Shown here piece by piece: positions 8,433 through 18,557 of a DNA stretch of 64,000 nt. The DNA comes from Litchfieldella anticariensis FP35 = DSM 16096 (GTDB taxonomy: Bacteria; Pseudomonadota; Gammaproteobacteria; Pseudomonadales; Halomonadaceae). Location of the stretch: NCBI RefSeq assembly GCF_000409775.1, contig NZ_KE332393.1, positions 1 to 64,000 of the forward strand, written 5' to 3'. Made by a program: the position numbers and the translations under genes. Position 1 is the stretch's first letter. Every line of letters starts with the position of its first letter. The notes below the pieces were generated by a model, which was not told the DNA's origin, did no database searches, and saw only the letters and a program-made list of their open reading frames with translations.

Positions 8433-8666
8433 GTGGCTCTCCTGGCAGCACGAGACGGTGGACATTGAGGCTCAAGATAGCGCAAGCCACGCCTTCCGCA
8501 CAGTCGCCCATCAAAGGAAAGTCACACGAATACTGCCCAACGACGCCATGATCCGAATCGTTCAATGGTCGAGCATACCGGCAATGAAGAAATCTTCCAT
8601 TAACATGTCGGTGCAAGGATTCATTCGCGACAGGTCGAGGGCGCTGGCGCCCTGGCGGGAGGGACA

Positions 8667-9419
8667 ATGACAACACCAAACCCCGTGACGAACCAAACCC
8701 GGTACCACATTGCCGTGGTGGACGATGAAGTCGACATGCTGGATGTCTTGCAGGATGTCCTCCAGGAAGAAGGCTACCGGGTCAGTGCCCTGAGAAGTGG
8801 TCAGGCACTACATGAACTGATCGCCCACGACCCGGTGGACCTGATCGTACTTGACCTGAAACTGGCCGGCGAGAACGGCCTGCAAGTGGCTCGCGAGATC
8901 CGAGCGACCAGCCCGGTACCGATCATGATGCTGACCGGCAAGGGGGATGAAACCGATCGCATCCTGGGGCTGGAGGTAGCGGCAGACGACTTCCTGATGA
9001 AACCCTTCAATTTGCGTGAGTTGATGGCGCGGGTGCATGCCCTATTGCGCCGCTCCAAGCAACTCAGCGTGACGCTGCAGGCCGTCGCCGACCAAGATCA
9101 CGAGTGCCTATGGTTCGACGACTGGCGGCTCGACTTGACCCGGCGCGTGCTCTACGACCCGCACAGCCAACCGGTCAACCTTACCTTCGGCGAGTACAAC
9201 CTGTTGGAAAGCCTGGTAACGTCGGCCAACCATGTGCTGAGCCGCGATAGCCTGCTGGAGCGCACCCGTGGCACCGATAGCGACTCCTTCGACCGCAGCA
9301 TCGATGTGCTGATTCTGCGCCTGCGTCGCAAGATCGAAACCAACCCCAAGCACCCCCGCTACATCCTGACTGAACGAGGCCTGGGCTATGTATTCCAAGC
9401 CCAGGTGCGCAAGCGCTGA
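8667..9419 (+). CDS. OmpR/PhoB-type response regulator (TorR-like)
   Basis: A 250-residue protein with an N-terminal receiver domain and a C-terminal winged-helix DNA-binding domain. In the receiver the acidic pair is in VVDDE, the phosphoacceptor Asp is in LIVLDLKL, the Thr is in MMLTGKGDE and the Lys is in LMKPFN. The effector domain carries the usual LTFGEYNLL and RSIDVLILRLRRKIE stretches. It lies one base before the hybrid kinase gene at 9421, so the two are co-transcribed, and the sugar importer genes follow. It most likely controls frcBCA; this is inferred from position. Confidence 0.88.
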   Translation: MTTPNPVTNQTRYHIAVVDDEVDMLDVLQDVLQEEGYRVSALRSGQALHELIAHDPVDLIVLDLKLAGENGLQVAREIRATSPVPIMMLTGKGDETDRILGLEVAADDFLMKPFNLRELMARVHALLRRSKQLSVTLQAVADQDHECLWFDDWRLDLTRRVLYDPHSQPVNLTFGEYNLLESLVTSANHVLSRDSLLERTRGTDSDSFDRSIDVLILRLRRKIETNPKHPRYILTERGLGYVFQAQVRKR

Positions 9420-9420
9420 C

Positions 9421-11943
9421 ATGAGACGTTGGACGTTGCAGCGCCGTGCCCTGGTAGCACTGGTTGTGGCGACGCTATTGGCGCTTGGCCTGGTGTTGGT
9501 CGCCTGGTTTGGCCTGACCCAGACCCGCAATGCCGTCAGCGAGTTCGAAGCCCGTACGTTGCCGGAGATTCGCACCGCACTGACGCTTTCCGAGGAAGTG
9601 GCTCAATTGGCGGCCCTGGCGCCCTACGTGGCCTCGGCCGCCAAGCCCTTCCTGCTGCAGATCGAGCGCGACCGTTTGACTCAACGCTTCCAGTCGCTGG
9701 TGGCGGTGGCCGCCTCGATCCGCGACCGCTCCTTCCGACGGATGCTGGAAGCTCAGCTCAATGCGTTGCAGAGCGATATCGACCGTCTGACCGGCCTGGT
9801 GGAAACCGAACTCTTCATTCGCGAGGACCTACTGACAGCCCAGTTCGAAGTCGCCCAGATCGTCGGCCAGGCCACCGAGACGAGCGGAGAGCAATCCCTG
9901 ACTCACTGGCAAATATTGCAAGCGCTGTATCAAGGCCTCAGCGACCCCGACCAGTGGATCGAACAATGGGCCATACTGGCTGAACCTCCAACCCCGGAGA
10001 TGCCGCATGCCCCAGCCTACCAGCGACTACTGGAACTGGCGGAAGCCAGTGCGGACCAGATGGCTGAGATCGCTCAGCACAAGGCATTCCTGCTGGCCAG
10101 TCTGCGGGCCAGATCCGAACGCTTGACCCATGAGGTCAATGGCTTCGCCAGCGCTCTGCAACGCCAAGTCGTGGCCCAGCAGCAGAGCGTCCACTCCCAG
10201 GTCGACCGCGTGCTGTTCGGGATGATGCTGATGACCGGGCTGCTGATTCTGGGCGTCATCCTGCACTACATGAGCAATCTGAAGACGATACGCGACCTGG
10301 GTGTCGTCACGCAGGACATGGTGCAACTGGCACAGGGCGGCGAAGCCCCCAAGCGCATCGCCATCACCCGCCACGACGAGATAGGGACACTGGCCAGGGC
10401 TTACGAAGTCTTTCGCGATCACGCCGGACGCATCGAACAGGCGGGACACGACCTACGCGCCCAGAAACACCTGCTGGAGACGGTCTTCAACGAAATCCAG
10501 GACGGGCTCAGCGTATTTTCCGACGACGATCGGCTGATTGCCTGGAACCGTCGTTATCTGGACATGTTCGGCCTGGCTCAAGGTGCAATCAGAATCGGAA
10601 TGCCCTTGGCCGAGGTACAATGCCAAATGGCACGACATCCTCACCGCAACCTGACACTGGCCAACCGTTCGGTCGACATGAGCACGATCAACGTCCGCCG
10701 CCATCAGGCCTACCAGAGTTTCGAGCGCCATTATGACGATGGCCGGGTCATCGAGTTTCGCAGCCAACCGATGCCCGGTGGCGGCTTCGTGACACTCTAC
10801 AGCGACCTCACCGACCGGCGTACGATCGAGCAGCAACTGCAACAAGCCCAGAAGATGGAGGTTCTGGGCCAACTGACCGGCGGTGTGGCACACGACTTCA
10901 ACAACCTGCTGGCAGCGATTCTAGGCAACCTGCAACTGCTCGAACAGCAGACCGACCTACCCGAGAAAACACGTAAATACACTGAACGCGCCCTGGATGT
11001 CGGCGAGCGGGGCACGCAGTTGGTGCAGCGCCTGCTGGCATTCAGCCGTAAGCAGCACCTGCAGCCGGAGTGGGTCCATATCGATGCCCTGATCGATGGG
11101 CTCGAAGAACTACTCGAGTACAGCGTTTCGGCTCATACCCAATTGCTGATCCGGTTACAGGCGCCGGACACACGGCTTTATATCGACCCTTCGCAACTGG
11201 AAAACGCGATTCTCAACCTGGCCTTGAACAGTAGTGCGGCAATGCCACAAGGCGGCCAACTCGTCATCGCTACCGGGCTCTCACTGGGCGAGATACCTGA
11301 AGTGACAGTCACCGTCAGCGATACCGGTCAAGGCATACCAGCCGAGCTACAAGCGCGGGTGCTGGAGCCCTTCTTTACTACCAAACCCATGGGCCAAGGC
11401 AGTGGCCTGGGATTGAGCAGTGTCTATGGTTTCGTTACCCAAAGTGGGGGCAAGTTCAGCATGGAGTCCGAGCCGGGCCAGGGTACAGCCGTGCGTTTGA
11501 GTTGGCCGGTACCAGCCGTCACGACACATCCCATGCCGGCAACCACATCCGTGCTCGCCGTGGCGGTGCCAATCGACAAGACCGTCGTCGTGGTGGAAGA
11601 CGACGCCGAGGTCAGACGAGTGACAGCGGACCTTATCGCCACCCACCGCCCTGTCGAGTCGTTCCGTCATGCCGAACAGGCGCTTGACTGGTTGCATCAC
11701 AATGCCGAGATGACTGGGCTCATTCTCACCGATGTCAACTTGAATGGTGCGCTAAGCGGCGTCGATCTGCGCGAACGGGTGCACCGCCACTGGCCCACGA
11801 TCCCGGTCGTGCTGGCATCGGGCATGCCGCGCGAAGCGCTGGAACGTGAGTACGGGCTATCCCTGGGCGATGCGTTCCTGCAAAAACCGATCCGTCCCGA
11901 ACAATGGCAAGCCTTTTTCGCCAAGCCCTCTCCTGAGCGCTGA
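9421..11943 (+). CDS. TorS-like hybrid sensor histidine kinase
   Basis: An 840-residue protein; ATG 9421 follows the regulator's stop by one base. It has an N-terminal membrane segment (about 10-32), a long all-helical periplasmic part (33-265) with an LSEEVAQLAALAP stretch typical of TorS-type sensors, a second membrane segment (about 267-287), a HAMP-like linker and a PAS-like domain (about 355-465). The kinase core follows with the phospho-acceptor His in GGVAHDFNNLL, an ATPase domain with SDTGQGIP and GSGLGLSSVYG, and a C-terminal receiver with VVVVEDDAEVR and LILTDVNL. No HPt domain is present. TorS-type sensors bind a ribose-binding-protein-like partner, and such a gene lies downstream at 15115. 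Confidence 0.85.
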   Translation: MRRWTLQRRALVALVVATLLALGLVLVAWFGLTQTRNAVSEFEARTLPEIRTALTLSEEVAQLAALAPYVASAAKPFLLQIERDRLTQRFQSLVAVAASIRDRSFRRMLEAQLNALQSDIDRLTGLVETELFIREDLLTAQFEVAQIVGQATETSGEQSLTHWQILQALYQGLSDPDQWIEQWAILAEPPTPEMPHAPAYQRLLELAEASADQMAEIAQHKAFLLASLRARSERLTHEVNGFASALQRQVVAQQQSVHSQVDRVLFGMMLMTGLLILGVILHYMSNLKTIRDLGVVTQDMVQLAQGGEAPKRIAITRHDEIGTLARAYEVFRDHAGRIEQAGHDLRAQKHLLETVFNEIQDGLSVFSDDDRLIAWNRRYLDMFGLAQGAIRIGMPLAEVQCQMARHPHRNLTLANRSVDMSTINVRRHQAYQSFERHYDDGRVIEFRSQPMPGGGFVTLYSDLTDRRTIEQQLQQAQKMEVLGQLTGGVAHDFNNLLAAILGNLQLLEQQTDLPEKTRKYTERALDVGERGTQLVQRLLAFSRKQHLQPEWVHIDALIDGLEELLEYSVSAHTQLLIRLQAPDTRLYIDPSQLENAILNLALNSSAAMPQGGQLVIATGLSLGEIPEVTVTVSDTGQGIPAELQARVLEPFFTTKPMGQGSGLGLSSVYGFVTQSGGKFSMESEPGQGTAVRLSWPVPAVTTHPMPATTSVLAVAVPIDKTVVVVEDDAEVRRVTADLIATHRPVESFRHAEQALDWLHHNAEMTGLILTDVNLNGALSGVDLRERVHRHWPTIPVVLASGMPREALEREYGLSLGDAFLQKPIRPEQWQAFFAKPSPER

Positions 11944-12065
11944 GGGCAGCGCGACGAATATTACAAATATTTCAAATCGCCTCGCGGTGATGAAATCGTT
12001 GGTTAGCATCACGCTGCCATGGTGTCTCGTGTCACTGGTACAACAACAACACTCAGGAGTACACC

Positions 12066-13085
12066 ATGATGAAGTCCCTTTCCGCGCTGACCTTGGGCTT
12101 GGCGGCAACGCTCGTCACTCCTGCGGTACTGGCCGACGAGGTACTGGTGGGCCTCATCACCAAGACCAACACCAATCCCTTCTTCGTCAAGATGCGTGAA
12201 GGCGCCCAGATACAGGCCGACATGCTGGATGCCGAACTGCGTACCTTCGCCGGCCGCTTCGACGGCGATAACGACTCGCAGGTGCAAGCCATCGAGAACC
12301 TGGTGTCTTCCGGGGCCCAAGGCATCCTGATCACCCCCAACGACCCGGTGGCGATCGTGCCCACTATCGAGCGCGCCCGCGAGGCCGGTGTGCTAGTCAT
12401 CGCCCTCGATACGCCCTTGAACCCGGCCGATGCCGCCGATGCCACCCTGGCCACCGACAATTTCAAGGCCGGTGAACTGATCGGCCAATGGGCCCGGGCC
12501 AAAATGGGCGATGAAGCCGACAGTGCCAAGATCGCACTGCTGGACCTGAGTGCCAGCGAAATCACCGTCGACGTTGCCCGCAACCAGGGCTTCCTGCAAG
12601 GCTTCGGCATCGACCTCAACGACCCCAACGACATTGGCGACGAAGACGACCCGCGTATCGTCGGCAACGATGTGACCCAAGGGTCCGAGGAAGGTGGCAG
12701 GCGAGCCATGGAGAACCTGCTGCAGAAGGACCCCAGCATCAACTTGGTCTACACCATCAACGAGCCGGCTGCCGCTGGCGCCTACGAGGCCTTGAAAGCC
12801 ACGGGTCGAGAGGATGCCGTGACCATCGTTTCGGTCGATGGCGGGTGCCCGGGAGTGAACAACGTCGCCGACGGTGTCATCGGTGCTACCTCGATGCAGT
12901 TCCCCTTGCGGATGGCGTCCATGGGCGTCGAGACGATCGTCAATTACGTCAATACCGGTGAGAAACCACACATGTCGGAAGGGCTCGATTTCGTGAACAC
13001 CGGGGTGGAACTGATCACCGACGCTCCCGTGGAGGGGCTGCCTTCACGCTCGTCCAGCGAGGGGTTGGAGCAGTGCTGGGGCTGA
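12066..13085 (+). CDS. frcB: Fructose ABC transporter, periplasmic binding protein
   Basis: A 339-residue protein with a signal peptide ending near ALA-DEV (residue 23). It belongs to the ribose/fructose binding protein family. It matches rhizobial FrcB closely in several stretches that I recall: [13 protein letters not shown] near the N-terminus, [14 protein letters not shown], the [16 protein letters not shown] stretch, SVDGGCPGV, and the ending EQCWG. It delivers fructose (and possibly ribose or mannose) to the FrcC/FrcA complex. It is the first gene of frcBCA and lies 122 bp after the kinase gene, so it probably has its own promoter. The ribosome binding site CAGGAG lies before ATG 12066. 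Confidence 0.9.
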   Translation: MMKSLSALTLGLAATLVTPAVLADEVLVGLITKTNTNPFFVKMREGAQIQADMLDAELRTFAGRFDGDNDSQVQAIENLVSSGAQGILITPNDPVAIVPTIERAREAGVLVIALDTPLNPADAADATLATDNFKAGELIGQWARAKMGDEADSAKIALLDLSASEITVDVARNQGFLQGFGIDLNDPNDIGDEDDPRIVGNDVTQGSEEGGRRAMENLLQKDPSINLVYTINEPAAAGAYEALKATGREDAVTIVSVDGGCPGVNNVADGVIGATSMQFPLRMASMGVETIVNYVNTGEKPHMSEGLDFVNTGVELITDAPVEGLPSRSSSEGLEQCWG

Positions 13086-13140
13086 GCAGTCGTTGTCCGT
13101 CGGCATCCGCTCAGGATGCCGGCCTACCAACAGGTGAGTT

Positions 13141-14226
13141 ATGACACAATCCAACCAATCAGGCCCACGCGATGTTGCCGCCCATGAGCACGTGGCGAAC
13201 ACCTCGGCCGGTCAGGTGGCCCGGTTCGAGGAAGAGGCGCTCTCCCTGGGCAGGCGGATCCATCGCTTTTTCCATGCCAATCCAACAGCAGCGCCAGCAC
13301 TGGTACTGGTCGCGTCCGTGCTGGTCTTCATGTTACTGGTGGGTGAACGCTTCCTGGCTCCGTTCAACCTGTCGCTGGTGCTACAACAGGTCACCATCAT
13401 CGGCACACTAGGCATCGCGCAGACACTGATCATCCTGACCATGGGCATCGACCTTTCCGTTGGTGCCATCATGGTGCTCGCGTCGGTGGTCATGGGGCGT
13501 ATGGCCATCGATTTCGGCCTGCCTCCGTCATTGGCGTTGGCCATCGGCCTGCTGACAGGCGCCGTCTGTGGGCTGCTCAACGGTACCTTGGTGACGCGGC
13601 TGAAACTGCCGCCGTTCATCGCCACCCTCGGTACCTGGAATATCTTCTTCGCACTGAACCTGTGGTATTCAAAGAGCGAAGCCATTCGCTCGCAGGACAT
13701 CGAGGCAACGGCACCGCTGCTGCAGTGGGGCGGTACTGCCTTCGAGCTGTTCGGAGCTCGCTTCACCTACGGCTCGATCCTCATGATCGTGATGTTCTGC
13801 GCCGTCTGGTATGCATTGAACTGGACGGCCTGGGGTCGTCATGTCTACGCCACCGGTGACGACAAGGATGCGGCCGAGCTGGCAGGGATCCGCACCCGCC
13901 GGGTCTTGCTGTCGGTTTACATCGTAGCCGGCGTCATCTGCGCGATCGCCGCCTGGCTGTTGATCGGTCGCACCGGCTCGGTAAGCCCTCAAGCAGGTTA
14001 TACCGCCAACCTGGACAGCATCACCGCTGTGGTGATAGGTGGTACCTCTCTGTTCGGCGGGCGAGGCTCCATTTTCGGCACCTTGATCGGCGCCTTGATC
14101 GTCGGGGTATTCCGCAACGGGCTGGCATTGGCTGGGGTCGATGTGCTGTGGCAAGAGTTCACCGTGGGCATGCTGATCATCGTCGCCGTCACCACCGACC
14201 AGTGGATTCGGAGGACATCGGCATGA
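13141..14226 (+). CDS. frcC: Fructose ABC transporter, permease
   Basis: A 361-residue membrane protein with a polar N-terminal tail of about 50 residues and then eight to ten hydrophobic segments. Family marks are TMGIDLSVGAIMVLASVV, the cytoplasmic GDDKDAAELAGI coupling region (the EAA-like loop of RbsC-type permeases), and GGTSLFGGRGSIFGTLIG. The stop overlaps the frcA start as ATGA (14223-14226), a sign of translational coupling. It forms the inner-membrane channel for the sugar bound by FrcB. Confidence 0.9.
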   Translation: MTQSNQSGPRDVAAHEHVANTSAGQVARFEEEALSLGRRIHRFFHANPTAAPALVLVASVLVFMLLVGERFLAPFNLSLVLQQVTIIGTLGIAQTLIILTMGIDLSVGAIMVLASVVMGRMAIDFGLPPSLALAIGLLTGAVCGLLNGTLVTRLKLPPFIATLGTWNIFFALNLWYSKSEAIRSQDIEATAPLLQWGGTAFELFGARFTYGSILMIVMFCAVWYALNWTAWGRHVYATGDDKDAAELAGIRTRRVLLSVYIVAGVICAIAAWLLIGRTGSVSPQAGYTANLDSITAVVIGGTSLFGGRGSIFGTLIGALIVGVFRNGLALAGVDVLWQEFTVGMLIIVAVTTDQWIRRTSA

Positions 14227-15002
14227 ATAGCTCATCTCCCGTATTGGAAGCGTCCGGCCTGGTCAAACGCTATGGACGGGTAACCGCGCTCGACCGGGCA
14301 GATTTCGATCTGTACCCAGGCGAAGTGCTGGCGGTGATCGGCGACAATGGCGCCGGCAAGTCGACACTGATCAAGGCCTTGTCTGGCGCCGTGATACCCG
14401 ACGAAGGCGAAATCCGCATGCACGGCAAGCCCATACGCTTCAGTAGCCCGATAGAAGCCCGTGCGGCGGGAATCGAGACGGTTTACCAGACACTGGCCGT
14501 GTCACCGGCACTGGGCATCGCCGACAACCTGTTCCTGGGCCGCGAGCTACGCAAGCCCGGCATTCTGGGATCCGTGTTCCGCATGCTCGACAAGGCCGAG
14601 ATGCAGCGCCAGGCGCGACAAGAGCTATCCGAGCTGGGACTACTGACCATACAGAACATCAACCAAGCCGTCGAGACGCTCTCCGGTGGCCAGCGTCAAG
14701 GGGTGGCAGTCGCCCGCTCGGCGGCATTCGGCAGCCAGGTAGTGATTCTGGACGAGCCGACGGCGGCCTTGGGCGTCAAGGAATCGCGACGGGTGCTGAA
14801 CCTGATCCGACAACTGCGCGACAAGGGGCTACCGATCGTCCTGATCAGTCATAATATGCCGCATGTGTTCGAGGTCGCCGACCGGATTCATGTGCATCGC
14901 TTGGGCCGCCGGGCTGCCGTGATCCGTCCGGTTACACATAGCATGTCCGATGCCGTCGCCATCATGACCGGTGCCACGGAGGTGGAATCCGACATCGCAT
15001 GA
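14223..15002 (+). CDS. frcA: Fructose ABC transporter, ATP-binding protein
   Basis: A 259-residue single-domain ATPase; the start ATG 14223 overlaps the frcC stop. Walker A is GDNGAGKSTLIK, the signature is LSGGQRQG, Walker B is VVILDEPTAALG and the switch His is in VLISHNMPHVFE. Rhizobial FrcA is also a single ATPase domain of about 260 residues, unlike the double-domain RbsA, which supports the frc assignment. The C-terminal IMTGA ending is typical. A strong hairpin-plus-T terminator follows at 15055-15097. Confidence 0.9.
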   Translation: MNSSSPVLEASGLVKRYGRVTALDRADFDLYPGEVLAVIGDNGAGKSTLIKALSGAVIPDEGEIRMHGKPIRFSSPIEARAAGIETVYQTLAVSPALGIADNLFLGRELRKPGILGSVFRMLDKAEMQRQARQELSELGLLTIQNINQAVETLSGGQRQGVAVARSAAFGSQVVILDEPTAALGVKESRRVLNLIRQLRDKGLPIVLISHNMPHVFEVADRIHVHRLGRRAAVIRPVTHSMSDAVAIMTGATEVESDIA

Positions 15003-15054
15003 CCCAAGCCTTGTCCAGCAACTGCCCGTGCTTGGCAATTTTTAGGTAACACCT

Positions 15055-15097
15055 GGTGTGAAGCTGTGGCGATGTCCGGGGCAGCTTCACACCTTTT
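15055..15097 (+). terminator. Rho-independent terminator after frcA
   Basis: A perfect 12-bp stem (GGTGTGAAGCTG at 15055-15066 and its complement at 15082-15093) closes a 15-base loop and is followed by TTTT at 15094-15097. It lies between frcA and the second binding-protein gene, whose start codon follows 18 bases later. It could end the frc transcript or act as a partial terminator that lowers expression of the downstream gene. Confidence 0.75.
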
Positions 15098-15114
15098 CCG
15101 ATCAGGAAGCCTGT

Positions 15115-16047
15115 ATGCGCAAGCTGCTTATCGCCCTGTTGTCGATATATGCCGCCCAGCTCCATGCCGAGCCGCTCAAGATCGGCGTCAGCGTGGCGGA
15201 TCTTGGCAATCCCTTCTTTGCCATCCTGGCAGATGCCGTCGGTAACGCGGCACGGACGATGCACCCCGGTGACGTCACTCTGGAGGTAAGATCCAGCGCC
15301 TATGATCTCGAACGCCAGGTACGCCAGCTCGATGCCTTCACAGAAGAGCGAATGGATATCATCGTGCTGGCCGCCGCCAACAGCGAGGCTATCGGACCGG
15401 CAGTCCAGCGAGCCCAGCAGGCCGGCATCGTGGTGGCCGCGGTCGACATCAATGCACAAGGGGCGGATGTTACCGTGACCACCGATAACGTTCAGGCAGG
15501 AGAAGTGGCCTGCGATTATATGGTCGAGCGGTTGGGACGCACTGGGCGAGTGGCGATCATCAACGGCGCGCCGGTATCATCGGTAACCGACCGGGTGGCC
15601 GGTTGTCGCTCGGTGCTGAACCATCACCCCCGGATCAAGCTGCTCAGCGATGACCACAATGGCGGCGGCACCTACAGTGGTGGCCTGGAAGCCATGACCT
15701 ATCTGATCAGCGCCCACCCTGACCTGGATGCTGTCTTCGCCATCAATGACCCCTCGGCCATGGGAGCGGCCAATGCCGCTCGCCTGGCTGGACAGACCCA
15801 CCTGTTCATCGTCTCGGTGGACGGTTCTCCTGAAGGTATCACCGCGCTACAAGAGGACCCATCCCTGCTGATCGCTACAGCCGCACAATCCCCTCGCCAA
15901 ATGGCCGAAACGGCCGTTCGCGAAAGCCTAAAGCACCTGGCCGCGACCGGACAGCCAAAAAGCCAAGTGATCCGACTTCCCACACGTTTGGTAACACGGG
16001 AAACTGCCAAGCAGTTCGGGCACTGGGATCGCGCTCCCACGGAGTGA
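15115..16047 (+). CDS. Second ribose-binding-like periplasmic protein
   Basis: A 310-residue protein; ATG 15115 is chosen because a signal peptide follows directly (about 18 residues, ending HAEP) and AGGA lies upstream. It has the type I periplasmic binding protein fold of RbsB: SVADLGNPFFAIL, TTDNVQAGEVACDYM, AINDPSAMGAANAARLAG and VSVDGSPEG. It is distinct from FrcB in the same cluster. A second binding protein next to a TorS-like kinase may serve the kinase as a ligand sensor, as TorT does for TorS, rather than transport; this is inference. The terminator just before it suggests separately tuned expression. Confidence 0.8.
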   Translation: MRKLLIALLSIYAAQLHAEPLKIGVSVADLGNPFFAILADAVGNAARTMHPGDVTLEVRSSAYDLERQVRQLDAFTEERMDIIVLAAANSEAIGPAVQRAQQAGIVVAAVDINAQGADVTVTTDNVQAGEVACDYMVERLGRTGRVAIINGAPVSSVTDRVAGCRSVLNHHPRIKLLSDDHNGGGTYSGGLEAMTYLISAHPDLDAVFAINDPSAMGAANAARLAGQTHLFIVSVDGSPEGITALQEDPSLLIATAAQSPRQMAETAVRESLKHLAATGQPKSQVIRLPTRLVTRETAKQFGHWDRAPTE

Positions 16048-16153
16048 AGCGATGCCATGGCGCCAACATCGATGCCTCAATACCAACAAGAACGCCCCCA
16101 CCGTTCTTCCGGCAGAGGCGTTCCCTCATGGCCCGTAGCCCGTATAGCCGAGC

Positions 16154-18340
16154 TTATTTGGCCTTGTGCACGGCACGCCAGTGATGCAGTAGCGGCTCGG
16201 TGTAGCCGGAAGGCTGCACGCGACCTTTGAAGATCAGGTCACTGGCCGCCTGGAAGGCCGTGGAAGCGGCAAAATCGGCCGACATAGGCGTGTAGTTGGG
16301 GTCGCCTGCGTTTTGCTCGTCGACCACCTTGGCCATGCGCTCCAATGCCTCTCGAACTCGTTCCGCATCGACCACACCATGGTGCAGCCAGTTGGCCAGA
16401 TGCTGGCTAGAGATGCGCAGCGTAGCACGGTCTTCCATCAGCCCCACATCGTGGATGTCCGGTACCTTCGAGCAGCCCACGCCATGCTCGACCCAGCGCA
16501 CCACGTAACCGAGAATGCCCTGGCAGTTGTTGTCGATTTCCTGCTGGATGTCGGCATCGGACCAAGCGGCGTTTTCGGCCACCGGTACGGTGAGCAGATC
16601 GTCGAGGAGCTCTTCAATAAGGGCAGGTTCGCCCTGAGCCTCCAACTCGCGCTGTACAGCGTCCACGTCCACTTGATGGTAGTGCAAGGCATGCAGAGCC
16701 GCGGCGGTCGGCGACGGCACCCAGGCGGTGTTGGCACCGGCCTTGGGATGTCCCACCTTCTGCTCGAGCATGGCGGCCATCAGATCGGGCATGGCCCACA
16801 TGCCCTTGCCGATTTGGGCTCGGCCGCGCAGGCCACAGGCCAGACCGATCTGAACGTTGTTGCGTTCATAGGCATTGATCCAGGACGCTCCCTTCATGTC
16901 GCCCTTGCGGATCATGGGTCCGGCTTCCATAGCGGTATGCATCTCGTCGCCGGTACGGTCGAGGAAACCGGTATTGATGAACACCACCCGCGACGCTGCC
17001 TCATTGATACATGCCTTGAGATTGACCGAGGTGCGGCGTTCCTCATCCATGATGCCCATCTTCAGGGTGTCGCGCGGCATACCCAGGATGTCCTCGACAC
17101 GTCCGAACAGCTCGTTGGACAGCGCCACTTCCTTGGGACCATGCATCTTGGGCTTGACGATATACACCGAACCGGTGCGCGAGTTACGCGGCTGTCCTTC
17201 ACCCTTGTTGAGATCGTGAAGCGCGACCAGCCCGGTGACGACAGCATCGAGAATACCTTCAGGCAGTTCGTTGCCGTCAGCGTCGAGCACCGCCGGGGTA
17301 GTCATCAGGTGGCCGACATTGCGCACGAACATCAGCGACCGTCCAGGCAAGGTCAGGCTGTCTCCCTGTGGTGTGATGTAGTCACGATCGGGATGCAGGC
17401 GCCGTGTGATGGTCTTACCACCCTTCTCGACCTGCTCCTCCAGGTCGCCTTTCATCAGCCCCAACCAGTTGCGGTAGACGCCGACCTTGTCCTCGGCATC
17501 CACTGCCGCCACCGAATCTTCACAATCCATGATGGTGGTCAGTGCCGCCTCGACCACCAGATCCTTGACGCCAGCCGGATCGGTCTTGCCGATGGGATGC
17601 TGATCGTCGAACTGGATCTCCAGGTGCAGGCCATGGTTGGCCAGCAGGATGGCTTCCGGCTTGGTGCTGTCGCCCTGATAACCAACCAACTTGCCAGGAT
17701 CCTTGAGGCCGGTCTCGCGGCCGCCTTCCAGAGTTACCACCAGGTGGCCATCGCGTATGACATATCCCACGGCATCGCGATGGGTGCCGGTGGCCAAGGG
17801 AGCGGCGAGGTCCAGCACACCGCGTGCGTAAGCGATGACCTTTGCACCACGCTTGGGATTGTAGCTCGCGCTCTTCTCGGCACCCTCTTCTTCACTGATG
17901 ACGTCAGTGCCATAGAGCGCGTCATAGAGACTACCCCAGCGAGCATTGGCAGCGTTCAGGGCATAGCGTGCATTGCTGACCGGAACCACGAGCTGCGGTC
18001 CGGCCTGTTCGGCCACCTCACGATCGACATTGGTGGTGCTCGCCGCAACGTTGGAAGGGGCATCCACCAGGTAGCCGATTTTTTGCAGAAATGCTCGATA
18101 GGCTGCCATGTCCCGCACCGGGCCGGGGTGTTCACGGTGCCAAGCATCGAGTTCGCCCTGCAGACGATCGCGCTCGGCAAGCAATTCACGGTTCTTTGGG
18201 GTCAGAACATGAAAGAGAGTGTCCACGCCCGCCCAGAAGGTCTCGGCATCCACACCACTCCCGGGCAGGGCCTGGTCAGTAATGAAACGGTCCAGCTCTG
18301 AGGCCACCTGGAGACGGTGGCGGGTGACACGGTCGGTCAT
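16154..18340 (-). CDS. glcB: Malate synthase G
   Basis: A 728-residue enzyme that condenses glyoxylate with acetyl-CoA to malate in the cytoplasm. ATG 18340 is chosen because AGGAG lies 7 bases before it and the resulting length matches the G isoform (about 720-730); the open frame continues upstream without a ribosome site. Recognisable stretches include [47 protein letters not shown] and WNIT-type substitutes later in the protein. No other glyoxylate-cycle or glc genes lie beside it. It converges with the sugar-binding protein gene at 16047. Confidence 0.95.
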   Translation of the reverse strand: MTDRVTRHRLQVASELDRFITDQALPGSGVDAETFWAGVDTLFHVLTPKNRELLAERDRLQGELDAWHREHPGPVRDMAAYRAFLQKIGYLVDAPSNVAASTTNVDREVAEQAGPQLVVPVSNARYALNAANARWGSLYDALYGTDVISEEEGAEKSASYNPKRGAKVIAYARGVLDLAAPLATGTHRDAVGYVIRDGHLVVTLEGGRETGLKDPGKLVGYQGDSTKPEAILLANHGLHLEIQFDDQHPIGKTDPAGVKDLVVEAALTTIMDCEDSVAAVDAEDKVGVYRNWLGLMKGDLEEQVEKGGKTITRRLHPDRDYITPQGDSLTLPGRSLMFVRNVGHLMTTPAVLDADGNELPEGILDAVVTGLVALHDLNKGEGQPRNSRTGSVYIVKPKMHGPKEVALSNELFGRVEDILGMPRDTLKMGIMDEERRTSVNLKACINEAASRVVFINTGFLDRTGDEMHTAMEAGPMIRKGDMKGASWINAYERNNVQIGLACGLRGRAQIGKGMWAMPDLMAAMLEQKVGHPKAGANTAWVPSPTAAALHALHYHQVDVDAVQRELEAQGEPALIEELLDDLLTVPVAENAAWSDADIQQEIDNNCQGILGYVVRWVEHGVGCSKVPDIHDVGLMEDRATLRISSQHLANWLHHGVVDAERVREALERMAKVVDEQNAGDPNYTPMSADFAASTAFQAASDLIFKGRVQPSGYTEPLLHHWRAVHKAK

Positions 18341-18557
18341 GAAGGTCTCCTGATGCGCTGAAGCCGACAGAAAGTAAGTGCCGGCCATGGGTCGTTTGCT
18401 GTTTTTGATCATTATTATTTGTGGAAATGACTTCCATATGCTACCCGAAATAATCGCCCAGGTCTTCAGGCGCTCGACCAAATGATGAAAACCCGGCGCT
18501 ACGTTATGGCTCACGAGGTGGCGAGGCGCTAGCATTAGAGGATACTGGGAGGGTTTA
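18341..18557. promoter_or_regulatory. Divergent intergenic region glcB / hydrolase
   Basis: This 217-bp region must contain the promoters of the divergently read glcB and the alpha/beta hydrolase gene. An AT-rich block at about 18402-18430 is the likeliest place for the glcB promoter. No operator palindrome of note was seen. Confidence 0.35.

Noticed and set aside
8407-8670. 87-codon frame before the response regulator
   Set aside because: It starts inside the thioesterase gene on the opposite strand, has no ribosome site, and its only free part is the regulator's leader.
16313-18301. 662-codon open frame opposite malate synthase
   Set aside because: It is the antisense shadow of a strongly conserved GC-rich gene; its composition is not protein-like and it has no ribosome site.
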